Shown: positions 26,679 to 39,840, numbered from the stretch's first letter. The stretch: DNA of 64,000 bases from Larix kaempferi (GCA_027924585.1 BSBM01000423.1:3543501-3607500), one strand, 5' to 3'. Program-made: numbers and translations. Notes: a model not told the origin generated them from the sequence alone.

Positions 26679-26793
26679 TTAAAATCCGACATTCTGCTCC
26701 AAGGTATTCCTGACCATGATGCAAAGAACATTTAGGGCTTCTACGGACACTAGTTTTTCCTTGCTTGCTTTGTCTTCAATATGGATAAATATT
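26679..26793 (-). pseudogene. Candidate terminal exon, unknown gene
   Basis: On the minus strand a T-rich tract ending in GCAG (26794-26797) is followed by an open 115-bp stretch ending in TAA at 26679. Its translation is protein-like (Ile-Glu-Asp-Lys near the start, then a Leu/Val-rich helix with Leu-Cys-Ile-Met-Val-Arg, ending Gly-Phe). I do not recognise the family. It may be an exon of a decayed gene or chance; there is no polyadenylation evidence. Confidence 0.25.
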
Positions 26794-27029
26794 CTGCAAA
26801 TAAAAAAAATAAATATCCGATACTTGTCATGGTAGGCACCAAAAATAAACCAGAAAACATACTAACCAAAATAGATATACCCATATACAATTCAATAGAT
26901 GGTAGTTGCATGAGTGGAAGATGATACACAATTTAATCTATGTAAAAAAAATTCAAGCAATACACATGTATAAAAAGGAATAATTTATGCCTCCCAGGTA
27001 CGACTCCCTCCATCTATGGCTTTGTAGGT

Positions 27030-27115
27030 TCTTAAGGAGGATGAGTTGCGTTAATGATAAACTCATTTGTGTGGACCGCGCAACCAACTATCTCAACAAC
27101 TTCAGTTCTCACAAT
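27030..27115 (-). pseudogene. Second candidate exon, unknown gene
   Basis: Minus-strand open stretch with higher GC than its surroundings, encoding Arg-Thr-Glu-Val-Val-Glu-Ile-Val-Gly-Cys and then a stop after His-Pro-Pro at about 27032. It lies about 240 bp upstream of the candidate terminal exon on the same strand. An AT-rich, intron-like stretch precedes it. Phase with the next exon could not be settled. Confidence 0.2.
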
Positions 27116-28603
27116 TCTCTTGTAATAATTTATTTTAATTATTATTTTTTTTTTACAATATAACACATTATAAAAAACAAAAAGACAACACATATATCTA
27201 TATATCTTGTAAGGCTGGCATGGCATAATTGAGTAAGAGAAAACATGTGATCAAATTTAAATCGATATTATATATAAATAGTTATTAGCATGGCCATGAG
27301 ATCAATTTGTATCATGGTAATATAAAGAATGGTGATCATTGATTGCAAATTTTATGATTTTACATGCAGAACTAATGAATGGTATATATCATAATTATGT
27401 AAATGATTTTTAAAGTTTGTTCGATCAATTTGCAATCGAGAATTAGATTGAAGAGGCCCTGTGCAATTTGAATTAGCGAGTGTACAGAGGAAGGTCTTTC
27501 GACAGTTTCACGATGTAGACGAGCCTATACATGGGATCCTTTTGCTCATAATTTTATTTATTTATTTAATTTTATTTTTGCACTAAAATATATGGGCATA
27601 TACTACATGAATCAAGTATTTTTGCATTGTGAACTAAATATGACTAACATATCCCACTTAAACAAGTTATATGAAAAAACTATTTTTGCATTCAAATCTA
27701 CTTACATATGCTACCATATACTAAATATAAATGTAAATTAGTGAACTAAATCTGACTAGCATATCCTGCGAGCTAACAAGTTATATGAATAAAGTAATTT
27801 TTTGGTGTACGTATGCTACCATATACTATATATATTTAGTGAACGTATGCTACCATATACTATATATAATTTTTTGGTGTACGTATGCTACCATATACTA
27901 TATATATATAATTAATTAAGATTAATTTTGATTTAGATTTATTAAGTGTTGGTTGATATGAATCAATATCTTCTCCATGCTCACATTTATTAAAGTTAGT
28001 TTATTGATTATTTTTAAATTATATATATATATATATATATACTTTTTATATTATTATCTTATTATTTTGTAACACGGTTAAGATATCGACATCAACCCGT
28101 GTTGTAAAATGAAACTTTCACTGAAATAATGTATAAGTATATATTAATTCCCTTCATAACATGGAGTTTTTGTGACATGGTAAAACCTTATAGGAGTGGG
28201 CTAAGGGTTTTTTGCAAGTTCCATGGCATGTCTATGAAGTTGGTAAATGGTGGCTCGGAGGATGGGCTAGATAAATTTTAGTTTCTCCGGTCTCACAGAG
28301 AAGAATATTGCCTTCATGCTTTGTTAAATAATCGACATTTGTTTTTGAGGTAGCTGATGGTTTTTTCTTTGACAATAATGGCACTTCTATGTCATGTCAA
28401 ACAAAATGTTTGACCTCTATCTTTTTAGTGATGCCATTTTCCGAGCTAATGTTCCCTGTTGTCAGTGCAAGTCTCGTGATTAGTGGAGGACCTTTTACCT
28501 TAAGCTACCGGTTTACTCTTTTGTTCATTTCCATGCCTTTAAGTCATTGATGATTCTTTGATGGCTCCTCTTTTCAAGCGCAATAAACAAAGAAAAATGA
28601 CAG

Positions 28604-29461
28604 ATGTTATGGTGTGCCCCACCTCCAACAATGGTTTTTTTTTATGAAACCCTAGTCCATGATAGGGTTTTTGTTTATTCTTCTTTGAAAGATCCTCCTA
28701 TTCCTCCTTGTTTGAAAAAAGGGTCAGCTCCGTTGTGCCAGTCAAATATTTTTCAAGTGGGTTTAGGGCATAGTAGGAATAAACAATCGACATTGAATGT
28801 ATCTAGTCGATCAGATGCAAAAGAAAAGAGTCAAGATGAAATCCTCGGAGCTATCTCTGGATCTTGGAAAATATGTTGACATGAGAGATGTTATCTCTAT
28901 GTCGTCCATAGCAGTTGTTGGTCACTTCATAAATAAAAGAATGAATATGTCTTCTCTTAGGTAGTGGGAATGCAAAATTTGCGGTGATTTCCTAGGGTAT
29001 GAACCCTTCTACTACACTCCAGCGAAAGGATGGGTGGGTTTTAAGCTCAGAGATGAGAAGCATGTCTCATTCATTCTATCTAAGATGTGGTATTGGGGAA
29101 ACTCGACTCTTAAGCTTCGGCCATGGATTCCCTTGTTTGACCCTTTAAAATAAAGGGCATACAAAAAAACTATATGGGTTAAACTTCCAAGGTTGATGCC
29201 AAAGTTTTGGACTAAAGAGATTTCAAGCAAGATAGGATCACTCCTTCATACTTTTTTGGAAGATGACCTCAAGTTTCTTTCGATGGGGATAATGACTATG
29301 GCTAGGGTTCTTGTGGAGATAGATCTCAAAGATGGTTTATGGGAGGCATTGAACATCAAGGTTGGAGAGATGTCTTTTACACAATCTTTGGTTATTCTGG
29401 GATCCCATTCAGATGAAATAGACGCCATTCGACTAGGAATCTGGCGAAAGAATGCAAGTTG
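28604..29461 (+). pseudogene. LINE ORF1 remnant (DUF4283-like)
   Basis: Plus-strand remnant of the gag-like ORF1 protein of plant L1-type LINEs. A DUF4283-like stretch is readable from about 28875: Ser-Ile-Ala-Val-Val-Gly-His-Phe, then Trp-Val-Gly-Phe-Lys-Leu-Arg, Trp-Tyr-Trp-Gly-Asn-Ser and Arg-Pro-Trp-Ile-Pro-Leu-Phe-Asp-Pro, followed by Ile-Trp-Val-Lys-Leu-Pro-Arg-Leu and Ala-Arg-Val-Leu-Val-Glu-Ile-Asp-Leu. In-frame stops (TAG near 28961, TAA near 29151) break it. The CCHC knuckle expected after this domain is not visible. In a living element the product would coat LINE RNA. Confidence 0.7.
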
Positions 29462-30336
29462 ACTACAAAGAAAGGACATTGGAGTAGGAATGTCTCATCC
29501 AATATCCCTGGAATTTCTTCTGGAGATAAGATAGTTCATCGCCATACTGGTTCACAGCAGTTGGGATTAAGCACTTCCCAGAAAGACATGAACCCACTTG
29601 TGCTTCCACCTCTGGTTACTCTTGAGAATTCCCATAGTGATTCGGCTATTGAGACCATAACGAAGAGCTAAAAGTCCAAAAGTATCTTGCCCCTCCTCAA
29701 TACTTTTTTTGTCGGCTCTCTATTTCCGTCTTATAGTTATGACTTGGGTGAGGGTGAACATAACAGGATTAATTTTCTATTGAATTTTTTTTAGCCCCAT
29801 ATTCAGGTGGGTTTTCTTGCACCTTGGGTTTCCTTGGTAGATTATTCAGTACCCAGTATTAACTCTCTAGGGTTGTCTCCCTCTGTCATGTCTCTTTTCT
29901 CTCTTGGTGAGACAATCCCCCCCCCGCTTTGGTTGGGAGTGATAGTAGTTCGTCTTTATATTTGCGTAAAGAAGATCTACTAGGATTTTCTCTCTCTGAG
30001 TCTTTTCTTACACCCCCTGACTATCCTTCATTTCATAGGTTTTCTCCTTTGCTTACCCTCTTCCCATCCCCTAGTGTAAACTTGACGAAAGGGTCCGATG
30101 ATCTTCCCAATGGTTCGGTTACTGGTCCACATGCCACTTTTGAGAAGGAAATTTTCTCCATCCTTTTGGCCCAAGTTTGAGGTTCTTCGTAGTGTTAGTG
30201 ATGTTTCCAACAGGCCTTTGGGGGTTGACAGGACAGATATCCTGAACGATCCTGATCCCATTTCAGAGAATATACACATATCTCTTTCAGATACAATAGG
30301 TCTCACTCAATTTGGATCTTTCATGCCCCAGATATG
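29462..30336 (+). pseudogene. Probable continuation of the LINE ORF1, Ser/Pro-rich
   Basis: Three short plus-strand open frames (29459-29671, 29929-30180, 30098-30337) in shifted frames encode Ser/Pro/Leu-rich peptides, fitting the low-complexity C-terminus of such ORF1 proteins. No reverse transcriptase or endonuclease (ORF2) follows, so the LINE copy is truncated or replaced. Confidence 0.4.
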
Positions 30337-30339
30337 ACC

Positions 30340-30800
30340 CTTTTTCTCATAACACCTGTTTTAGACTAGTTTTTGGACTAATCAGAAACCTAGATTCTGG
30401 AGCGAATATCTCCAAACTTGTAATGTTTCAGGATTTGAAACTTGGACCACAGTTAGTTCAAAATTTTTTATAGACAGATTTTAGGTATTTCTCTATGAAC
30501 CATTGTAGAAAAACGTTTATAGTGAAAATTCCAAGAAGACTCCTTTTGAAGAAACCAGTCCTGAGGAAAGGGCTCTAATACCAAATCTTATGCAACAAAT
30601 TTCCAAAAAGAGTATGAAAAGAGCATAAACAAATCAAAGAGAGTACTCGATGACTTGATTGAAAAAAATAGTTTATTAAGAAGCCTCTTTGAGAGGGAAA
30701 CCTCCTTATACAATGTACTAAGTACACAAGACAAGACAAGATAAGATACTCCAAATGAAAGGTATCCTTCCTATATATAGGAGACTAAGGGGTAGAATCC
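30340..30800 (-). mobile_element. Decayed LTR retrotransposon fragment with PBS
   Basis: On the minus strand an LTR-like region contains a TATA motif (CCTATATATAGG, at about 30770-30781) and an AATAAA. It ends GTTGCA at 30591 and is followed 7 bases on by TGGTATTAGAGC (30572-30583), a one-base variant of the tRNA-Met primer site. The next 230 bases would be leader. No coding domain or second LTR is seen. Short-leader architecture fits a Copia-type element, but this is inference. Confidence 0.5.
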
Positions 30801-32280
30801 CAACTAACTAACCCAAGATGACATAACTAATATAACCATACTAATGACAATTACCACTAATGGACCAAAGCCGACATCGAAACTAATGTAATGAACCGCA
30901 ATAAACGGGGAAATGTGCAAATATTCAGGGTTTAACAAATTTCCGTTATGGATTTGCTTATAGAAATTATGTGTAGTTGGAAATGTATTTCCTGACTTTG
31001 AATGCAAAACGTTTGTTAAAATTTCTCAAAGAATCCTAAAAACCTTGCATGTGATGCTTGTCAAAATGAGCTATTTACTTTTCTATAAGAAAATAGAATA
31101 TAGTTTGGTAAATAGAATTGTAGATATGGAATTAAAGGTTTATTTGGTATTGTTGTAGAATGCTATTACGTTTTAAAATTTATATCTGCGTTATTGGTAT
31201 TATGCTTGTAGGTAATTAGATTATGTGTTAAATCCATGGCAGTTTAATAGAATTAAAATAAAATGTTCGGAAACTACAAAATCCAAGAAGATTTATGAGT
31301 CTAAATGTAATTACTTTGGGGAAAATCAACTGAAATTCCAAGATGAAAATTGTCTTACGAAAGGTTGCTATCATCAACCATGGTACTAGATAATTATTGC
31401 TAGTATTGAGTGGTATTTGCATAAATTTGCTAGTATTGAGTGGTATTTGCTAGTATGGAGTTAAGTAATTCAATAAATTTGCATAATTCAATAAATTTGC
31501 ATAAATTTGCATAAATTTGCTAGTATTGAGTGGTATTTGCAATTTGTTGCATACAAATACCATGGCCTGAAATTTGAATGGTATTTGCATATGCATTTGA
31601 TTGATTGCTCTATGTGTTACAAATACCATGGCTCGAATTTGCATTTAGCTTATATACATTACATTGACTGGTATATATATATATATATATATATATATGC
31701 TTGTGGATTGATATTGAGATGCATAAGATTATTTGATGAACGACAGAACCCTATTCCTCTTGATTTGAATAGTATCTGAACAACAATTTGTTTCAATTTA
31801 TGCCCAGGTTCCTTTGCTATTTTAGTATGTACTTGAATGTAAATTTGGAGCACCATAAATTAATCTTTTGTGCTACTCCACACTAGCCTTAGGATTTTTT
31901 TTGAGGTGCCTTTAACCTCGTGTAGTTGTTTCTTCTTCTTTTATAATCTATCATTACCACTCTCTTGCATCGCTCATTGGATGTAGCAAATCCACATCAA
32001 AAGAAGACTTGAAGTTCAACAGCTACTATTCGTCTTGCCTCTCTGCATCCCTTCAACGGCTATTGTTCATCTTGCTTCTATGCATCCCTTTGCAGGGACT
32101 TACTCGTTTGTAGCCATTCTTGTTTAGTTTAGAAAATAAAGGGAACACATTACTTTTTTTACAAAGAGATTTTATTTCCGTAGTCTTATCGGGAGTGAAC
32201 ATTTGAAAAATAGTAGGAACAAATGTTAGAAAAGCTATTTCAATTCGTCCGTCTTATCAAATGATAAGATTTGATAAGAT
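30801..32280. other. AT-rich DNA with simple repeats
   Basis: Contains repeats of ATAAATTTGCATAA and TAGTATTGAGTGGTATTTGC at 31390-31550, a (TA)n run at 31673-31698, and a two-copy block ending TATGCATCCCTTT at 32010-32095. No gene seen. Confidence 0.6.
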
Positions 32281-33579
32281 ATAAGTATAATAATAGAATT
32301 GCATTTTCTTTAAGAAAGAGATTCCATTCCATATGAATGTGATTGTGAATTCATCAAAGGTGAAGATTTTAATTTCTTGAAACTTGTTCAATTCCACTTT
32401 TTGAATTTCTTTCAAATACAAAGGATTTATCTATTCCGTAAAGAGCGACGGCTCCACTTGGTAATGGTTTGCAGGCGCAGCAAATAGGCCTCCGCGGAGC
32501 TTGGAGGGACGATTAGCAGGGCCCGTTATCAGCACCATGATGGGACCTGCAACACTCTCATAGCGTGGGCCGGTTATCAGCGACATAAAAGGAAGCACGT
32601 GGGCCTCTTTAACAAGGGCAAGTTGGATTATACATTAATGACATACGAATCCAATGGCAATAATATTGGAATTCAAAAGCTGTTTTGCCCGGATACGGAT
32701 CCAGATCATTAACAACAAGATACCACTGTCATTAGTCTTCTAGTTGGATGGTGATTTGTTGACCCTATAAAGAGTCTTTGCAGCACCGGATGCGACGTAA
32801 AGGGAAGCACGTGGGCCCCTTTCCAATGGCAATAATAGTGGTATTCGAAAGCTGTTATGCACCATTATGATATTTTCCTCATATCTTTTGATTAAGGTGA
32901 ACAATAAAATATCTATTATGTTATTTTGGAAATCAATTTATAGTATTTGATTTTAAATTTATCACTTTTTTATAAGGTTGTAAAATTACTATAACTTTTT
33001 ATATTTTTATTAGAACTATATGCAACATGTCTACAAGTTGATGACACAAACAAATGACACAAGCAAATGGAGCTTATACGTCAATCCAGTCTCGACTCCA
33101 ATGCGACATGTATATATCAAAACCTAACTATAAAAAAAACATGCAAAATCAGAACATGCAAAATCCCATAAATTATGGCATCTTGTGACCATACGGACTG
33201 ATTAAATGGTAGCAAAATTTTACAAACATAATAATTACAATTACATTTATTTGAAAAAGGAGATTCTATTCATTGTGAATGCGTTTATGAAAGGTCATGA
33301 ATTGAAAAAGGAGATTCCATTCGATGTGAATGCGTTTATGAAAGGTCATGATTTCAATGTCTTGTTCAACTTCACTTTTTGAGTTTTTTTCGAATACAAA
33401 GGAATTGTCTTCTATAGCCTTATCAAGAGGGAACATTTTCCCTAACCACATAAAGAGTGAACATTTTCCCTACCCAGTCAATTTCCGTTAATGACATTTT
33501 TAGAAAAGATATTTCAATGCATCCATCTTAAAACCGGTGAGATTTACTTTCTTATCCAATTTCACCTTACCTCTTCCCG
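32280..33579 (+). repeat. Degenerate copies of the 293-bp satellite family
   Basis: Diverged relatives of the array that follows. 32300-32560 has GAGATTCCATTCCAT, AAAGAGCGACGGCTCCAC, GCGCAGCAAATAGGCC and AGCAGGGCCCGTTA. 33255-33470 has two shorter relatives with GGAGATTC and GTGAATGCGTTTATGAAAGGTCATGA. A downstream module (GGAAGCACGTGGGC, GTCATTAGTCTT) at 32590-32830 recurs at 35100-35290. Confidence 0.75.
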
Positions 33580-35044
33580 GTTATTAATCAAATTAATATT
33601 TTAATCGTTTCTTCGATTTCACTTTGAAATATTAAATAATCAAAAAGCAGAGCATAACAATAATAAATACATCTATTTAAAAGGGAGATTCCATTCCATG
33701 TGAATGCTTGTATGAAAGGTGATAGATTTCAATTTCTTATTCAACTTTCACCTTTTCAATTTCTTTCAAAATACAAAGGAATTCTCTTTTGCGTAAAGAG
33801 CGACGGCTCCACACGGGAAACGCTTGCGGGCGCAGCAAATAGGCCTCCGCGGGGGGATGATTAGCAGGGCCCGTTATTAATCAAATTAATATTTTAATCG
33901 TTTCTTCGATTTCACTTTGAAATATTAAATAATCAAAAAGCAGAGCATAACAATAATAAATACATCTATTTAAAAGGGAGATTCCATTCCATGTGAATGC
34001 TTGTATGAAAGGTGATAGATTTCAATTTCTTATTCAACTTTCACCTTTTCAATTTCTTTCAAAATACAAAGGAATTCTCTTTTGCGTAAAGAGCGACGGC
34101 TCCACACGGGAAACGCTTGCGGGCGCAGCAAATAGGCCTCCGCGGGGGGATGATTAGCAGGGCCCGTTATTAATCAAATTAATATTTTAATCGTTTCTTC
34201 GATTTCACTTTGAAATATTAAATAATCAAAAAGCAGAGCATAACAATAATAAATACATCTATTTAAAAGGGAGATTCCATTCCATGTGAATGCTTGTATG
34301 AAAGGTGATAGATTTCAATTTCTTATTCAACTTTCACCTTTTCAATTTCTTTCAAAATACAAAGGAATTCTCTTTTGCGTAAAGAGCGACGGCTCCACAC
34401 GGGAAACGCTTGCGGGCGCAGCAAATAGGCCTCCGCGGGGGGATGATTAGCAGGGCCCGTTATTAATCAAATTAATATTTTAATCGTTTCTTCGATTTCA
34501 CTTTGAAATATTAAATAATCAAAAAGCAGAGCATAACAATAATAAATACATCTATTTAAAAGGGAGATTCCATTCCATGTGAATGCTTGTATGAAAGGTG
34601 ATAGATTTCAATTTCTTATTCAACTTTCACCTTTTCAATTTCTTTCAAAATACAAAGGAATTCTCTTTTGCGTAAAGAGCGACGGCTCCACACGGGAAAC
34701 GCTTGCGGGCGCAGCAAATAGGCCTCCGCGGGGGGATGATTAGCAGGGCCCGTTATTAATCAAATTAATATTTTAATCGTTTCTTCGATTTCACTTTGAA
34801 ATATTAAATAATCAAAAAGCAGAGCATAACAATAATAAATACATCTATTTAAAAGGGAGATTCCATTCCATGTGAATGCTTGTATGAAAGGTGATAGATT
34901 TCAATTTCTTATTCAACTTTCACCTTTTCAATTTCTTTCAAAATACAAAGGAATTCTCTTTTGCGTAAAGAGCGACGGCTCCACACGGGAAACGCTTGCG
35001 GGCGCAGCAAATAGGCCTTCGCGGGGGAATGATTAGCAGGGCCC
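33580..35044 (+). repeat. Five exact 293-bp tandem units
   Basis: Unit starts are 33580, 33873, 34166, 34459 and 34752, exactly 293 bp apart. Units 1-4 look identical by eye; unit 5 has two changes near 35017-35030. Each unit joins an AT-rich half (TTAATCAAATTAATATT, GGGAGATTCCATTCCATG) to a GC-rich half (AGAGCGACGGCTCCACAC, GGCCTCCGCGGGGGGATG). Homogeneity beside decayed relatives points to recent amplification or gene conversion, or to an assembly artefact. Confidence 0.95.
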
Positions 35045-35940
35045 GTTAGCAGCACCCGGATGTGGCCTGCAACACGCTGATTGCATGGGCTGGTTATCTG
35101 CAGACTGCGACGTAAACGGAAGCACGTGGGCAAGTTGGATTATAAAAAATGAGATAAGAATCCAATGGCAATAATATTGGAATTCAAAAGCTGTTATGCA
35201 CGGATACGGATCCACATCATTAACATTATTAATATATCGCTGTCATTAGTCTTTTAGTTGGATGGTGATATGTTGACCCTATTGAAATGAATAAAATGTT
35301 TAAGAGCCTTTGCAAAAAGAGACTCCATTCTCTGTGAATGTGTTTGTCAAAGGTGAATATATCAATTTCATGTCCAACTTTACTTTCGAATCTCTATCAA
35401 AAATCAAAATAAATTATGTTTTACACAACTGGTTATATATGATAGCATTAATCAAATTAATATTTTAATAGTGTCTTCAATTTCATTGGTAAAGAAGAAA
35501 GTGGTATGTTCATTGAATGTAGTTTGGATGGTTGGGAGGATTAATTGTTACCCTCCCACCCAGGTTTAATTCTTATAAAAAAAAAACATGTAAATCTCTT
35601 TACGAAAAACACCTGAATGTGTTTATTAAAAATGAAGATAAGATCATGTCCATGTCCATCGAAATTATGTTTTGCACAACTTGCCCCACATAGCGTTAAT
35701 CAAATTAATATCTCAATTGTCTCTTCAATTTCACTGGTAAGAAGAAAGTGGCATAATCATCATAATTACGTCACTTCTAAAATAGAGATTCCATTTCACG
35801 AATTATTCCCACTTTTAAAAAGGAGATTCCATTTCATGTGTTTGTCACCAATGACGATTTCAGTTTCATTTTCGGAATTGCTGTCAAAATCAATAGGAAT
35901 TCTCTTATTGGGCAAAGCGCGACGGCCCATAAGCCATCTA
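35045..35940 (+). repeat. Degenerate satellite relatives after the array
   Basis: Begins with the module CACCCGGATGTGGCCTGCAACACGC seen in weaker form at 32540. Further diverged units follow at about 35310, 35600 and 35800 (GGAGATTCCATTTCA, TTAATCAAATTAATAT, AAGAAGAAAGTGGCATAA), ending with a trace of GCGCGACGGCCC at 35918. Short open frames in it are not genes. Confidence 0.7.
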
Positions 35941-38900
35941 AAATCAATAAGAGTTTAGATGATATGTGCCATAACCCATATCACAGTTTGCATTTTATGC
36001 GTTCTAATTTTAAATTCTAGCTTTGACTTTTCTAATCTTACTCTTTTTGCTAGAGAGGTTCAAGTGCAATTATTTTTTCCTTCCAGCTTTTTCTTAAATC
36101 CCCTAATTTCGAGCTCTATTGACTTCATAAAAGTCTTAATAGCCTTAACGTTTTCAGGTTGAGCCTAGTTCGTGCTTTGTTTGTGTCTTTTTTATAGTTA
36201 AAGTCTTAGTCAACTCTCTTAATTTCTTGTCCATCTTCTCTACATCATGGGTAGCCTTCTGATAATACCTAGAAACAATTTCACCCTTCTCATAATACCT
36301 AGAAACAATTTCACCACAGTATTTATAAAAACCGTTATCTATTTAAAGTTTATGGTAGTGGTTTTATAGTCTTTGGCTTCCATGTCTTACAATATTAGAT
36401 TAAGAAGGGAATTCCATGGGTTCAACAAGGGACACTATTTATTGAAAACATATCTTTTTTTAGCTTTGCAATTGATGTATTTCAACTTAACACAATTTTA
36501 TTTAAGATATCTACAACTTTGAACAATATACAAATATGGAAATTTTTTTTTACCAGTTTACTTTCTCTTTCAATTAGGGAGAAATTGTTTAAATAAGTAG
36601 ATATCTCATTTGATGTATGTTCTTTATCTTTTTAGCCTTTCCTCTTTGGGCTACTCCATGTTATCTTCATTTTTTATTTTTATTTTCTGTTGTTTTAGGG
36701 GTATTGTAAGCATCGTTCAAATTTGAACCCTTCCTAGCGCTTCCAAAGGGTTCTAGCCCTTCCTAGAAGTGTAAATTTAAAATTGCCCTTAAAAAAAATT
36801 TAAAATCTAAAATTTACCCTTCCAATTAAAAACATAATTTATATCAACATTTCAAAAGAAGGGAAACATTTGAAATTACCCATCCATAAATTTCAATTTC
36901 TATGTTGAAATTCCTATGCTAGAAAATTCAACTCTTTAAAATAGTGGAAATATCGTAAATTAAAATCACTCATTCACTCATGTCACACACTCACTGCTCA
37001 GTTGTGCAAGATAACAAGTGATGACTGACGACTATGAGGCACTGGCTACCAATATTTGACATAGACTCTCGAGTCACTTCGGGCTGAGATCTAAGGTGTG
37101 ACAATGTGTCAACGATTATGGTTGTAACAACAGAGAATCACTACTAGTCAACTACTAGGCCCAAAATGAACCCAAAACTTTGTGCCTAATACCTATGTGA
37201 AGTTGGCTACCAAGTCCACTCGTTTTCATCAAAATGAATTTCAAATGGTTGGTTTGATGAGTCCTGCTCTACAAGACTTCATTTCTTGCATGAATGTCAC
37301 TGACTCATGGAAACTCTAAACAACACTCAATGGCATGCAGCTAGAACCACAAACCGTGTAGAGGTCAATTTATGCATTGATATTGAGAAGTGGCACTAGG
37401 CACATGATATGGAGAAACAATGAGTTAGAAAAAACATTTGGACCAAAGCACCACAATGGTTATTAATAAAATTTCAAAAAAATGGCTTAAGAATAGTCTC
37501 AATTTGATGGGTGGAATGATCATGATGTAATCTCCATTCGTCCTTCCAAATATATGTGGTTTCTTACCACATTTGTCTTCGATGCTTGCCACCAAAATAC
37601 TTATAAAAATTATATGTCTATATCCTCTTCTCTTTTAATCCTCATCTTATAGTCATAACTAAGGATTATTCTCACCATATTTGTCTTTGGCGCTCACCAC
37701 CTAAATACATATAAAAATTACATGTCTTTACATCCTCTTCTCCTTAAATCCTCTTCTCATAGTCAAACTAAGGATTATCATGCATGCACATCCTCACCTT
37801 ATAATAGCAATTGGGTGAAAGCACAAATACAACCATAAAATATCAAATGTGTTAGGATGCAAAGAGTAAGAGCAACTATAAGTAAGTCTTATATTAAATT
37901 TACCATACAAGTATTTAATTGACACTGTCAACTAAGATCTGACACATTGGATTGTTGTGATCTTCTTATCACTCCCTATCAATGTGATTGTAAGGCACTC
38001 TTTGAAGCTGAAGTCCACAATTTTAAGTCTTCTTCCTCATTCTCATGCCTTTTGGTAAGACAATAAGGAGGGTAGTGGCCTGCATCAACATTGAAAATGG
38101 TTTTGACATAGAGGTAGATACATTAATTCTTTTTATTAAATAACTTAAATTTCAAGACAATGACTACGAATTCGCCGAATCATGGATTGGTACAAAACAT
38201 AATAAATTTTAGAGCTTCGAGCTCTTAATTATTCACATATAGAATTTTCTCAAATCCAACCATTAACGAATTTCTTTTGATTTTATGGTTCAATTTAAAG
38301 CGTAGATTGTCGAGACTCAAACATGCAACGATCTACAAGGATCTAGTTAACTTAGGCTTGATTCCATTCCCCTTCATCCCATACTTGTATGTTGTCGTGA
38401 AAAGTGTTGAACAACAAAATTTGATGCCCCAACCCCTGTTATGCTAGCATTGTTAACTTGCTTGGTGTGGAGGATTTTTTTTAATGTTTTATGAGCTATG
38501 TATTATTAGGTGCCTAATGCCCATGATTCTTACATCTCTCAGGCTTGAATGGATGCCCTCTTTCTAGTTTGAATTAAGTTTTTGGTTGGTTTTATATGTA
38601 TTTTTTGGTTGTAGGTTTATTATAGCCTCGGTTTGCTTAGTGGCTTCCTTTTGCACATAGTTAAAAGTAAGTAATTTTCTCATGGTTCTAGTTTTATTTC
38701 AAGACTATATCTAGTTACAATGTCCTACACTATCCATAAGATCATGCGGATGCCCCAATATGGTTATTGCACAGTCTAAGCAGTTTTTATGTATATTGAA
38801 ATGTTCTCCAACCCATAAAAATACAACATAATAGTTGTTATTTTAATGAGTTGTAAAATTAATGTTACATATATAACAAATTAATGTGTTTAAATTAGGT

Positions 38901-39355
38901 TTTATTGAAAAGATATCATTTTCATGTAAATATTAAGGAGTGCTTATTTGTTCATGATTGTAAAAAATTGGATGGGCAATATTTGTTTTATACATTTTTT
39001 TGGGGAGAGTTTAGTTAATTTATGCTTTTCAATTGAAGTACAATTCTTTATATTTCCCTTCATCTTTGAAGGATTCTAAGAACAAATGCCCTTCCAATTG
39101 AAGTTAAGACCCATCATTCAAATTTTATTATTGGCTGCAAGAGGTGCGAGGCGAATGAATCCTTGGGAAATGGAGAACTTAAAAATATGTCCATATGGGA
39201 TCCTCCATTATTCATACGACACTAGAAATAAGAATCTAATCCACAATCCACAATATGTCTAACCCATCCATGATTCGTACGACACTATAAATAAGAATCT
39301 AAGCCACAATCTGTCCAGCCTATCCCTGGTAGCCCAAACATAGACAACATCAATG
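35941..39355. other. AT-rich DNA, small duplications only
   Basis: A 30-bp direct duplication (CATAATACCTAGAAACAATTT) lies at 36261-36316. A two-unit ~108-bp tandem duplication starts at 37566 and 37674 (ACCA(C/T)ATTTGTCTT...CTAAGGATTAT). No coding region or RNA gene recognised. Confidence 0.55.
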
Positions 39356-39361
39356 TTAGAA

Positions 39362-39840
39362 CCATAGTAGCATAATTCGGCCGTATTGGTACTTCCTGTA
39401 CAAAAATTCGGAACAAATTTGAATTTGTCAAATATTCGATGTAGGTGTAATACGTATACGGATCATTAGTGGACAATTAAATTTTGAAAACCAATTTAAA
39501 AACAAAACAATTTTTTTAATTATTTCAACACTATAAAATATAAATACCATTCAATTTCATACTTTCCTATTAAAATAAGTATTAATAAGTAGTTTCCCAC
39601 TCTTATACTTCCATATCCGAAGCTGTTGAGATTAAATATTTTTGTTTTTTAAATATAGATTAAATTTTACTATATAAATGTATATGTATATTTTGGTATA
39701 TTTGTAAATATTTGATTAAAAATATTATATATAAGCAAGCTACTTCCGTATTTTATTCGTACTAGATATTTTCATTACATATTTTTTCCGTATCGAATCG
39801 TATTTGTATCTGTATTCGTACTCGAATTATGCTACTATGG
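39362..39840. mobile_element. MITE-like element, 18-bp perfect TIRs
   Basis: A 479-bp element with perfect terminal inverted repeats CCATAGTAGCATAATTCG, flanked by TTAGAA on both sides (39356-39361 and 39841-39846). The subterminal regions are rich in ATTCG and CGTAT words in both orientations. It has no coding capacity, so a transposase would act in trans. The 6-bp flanking repeat does not match the common plant superfamilies (2, 3, 8 or 9-11 bp), so classification is open. Confidence 0.8.

Larger units (their letters stand above)
26455..28600. other. AT-rich DNA with two candidate exons and a small repeat
   Basis: Mostly AT-rich unassigned sequence. Three near-identical copies of CGTATGCTACCATATACTATA occur between 27809 and 27906, and a (TA)n run at 28021-28041. 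The candidate exons are listed separately. Confidence 0.5.

Noticed and set aside
33580-35044. CRISPR-like regular repeats
   Set aside because: The 293-bp units are contiguous with no spacers and sit in a plant genome; this is a tandem satellite.
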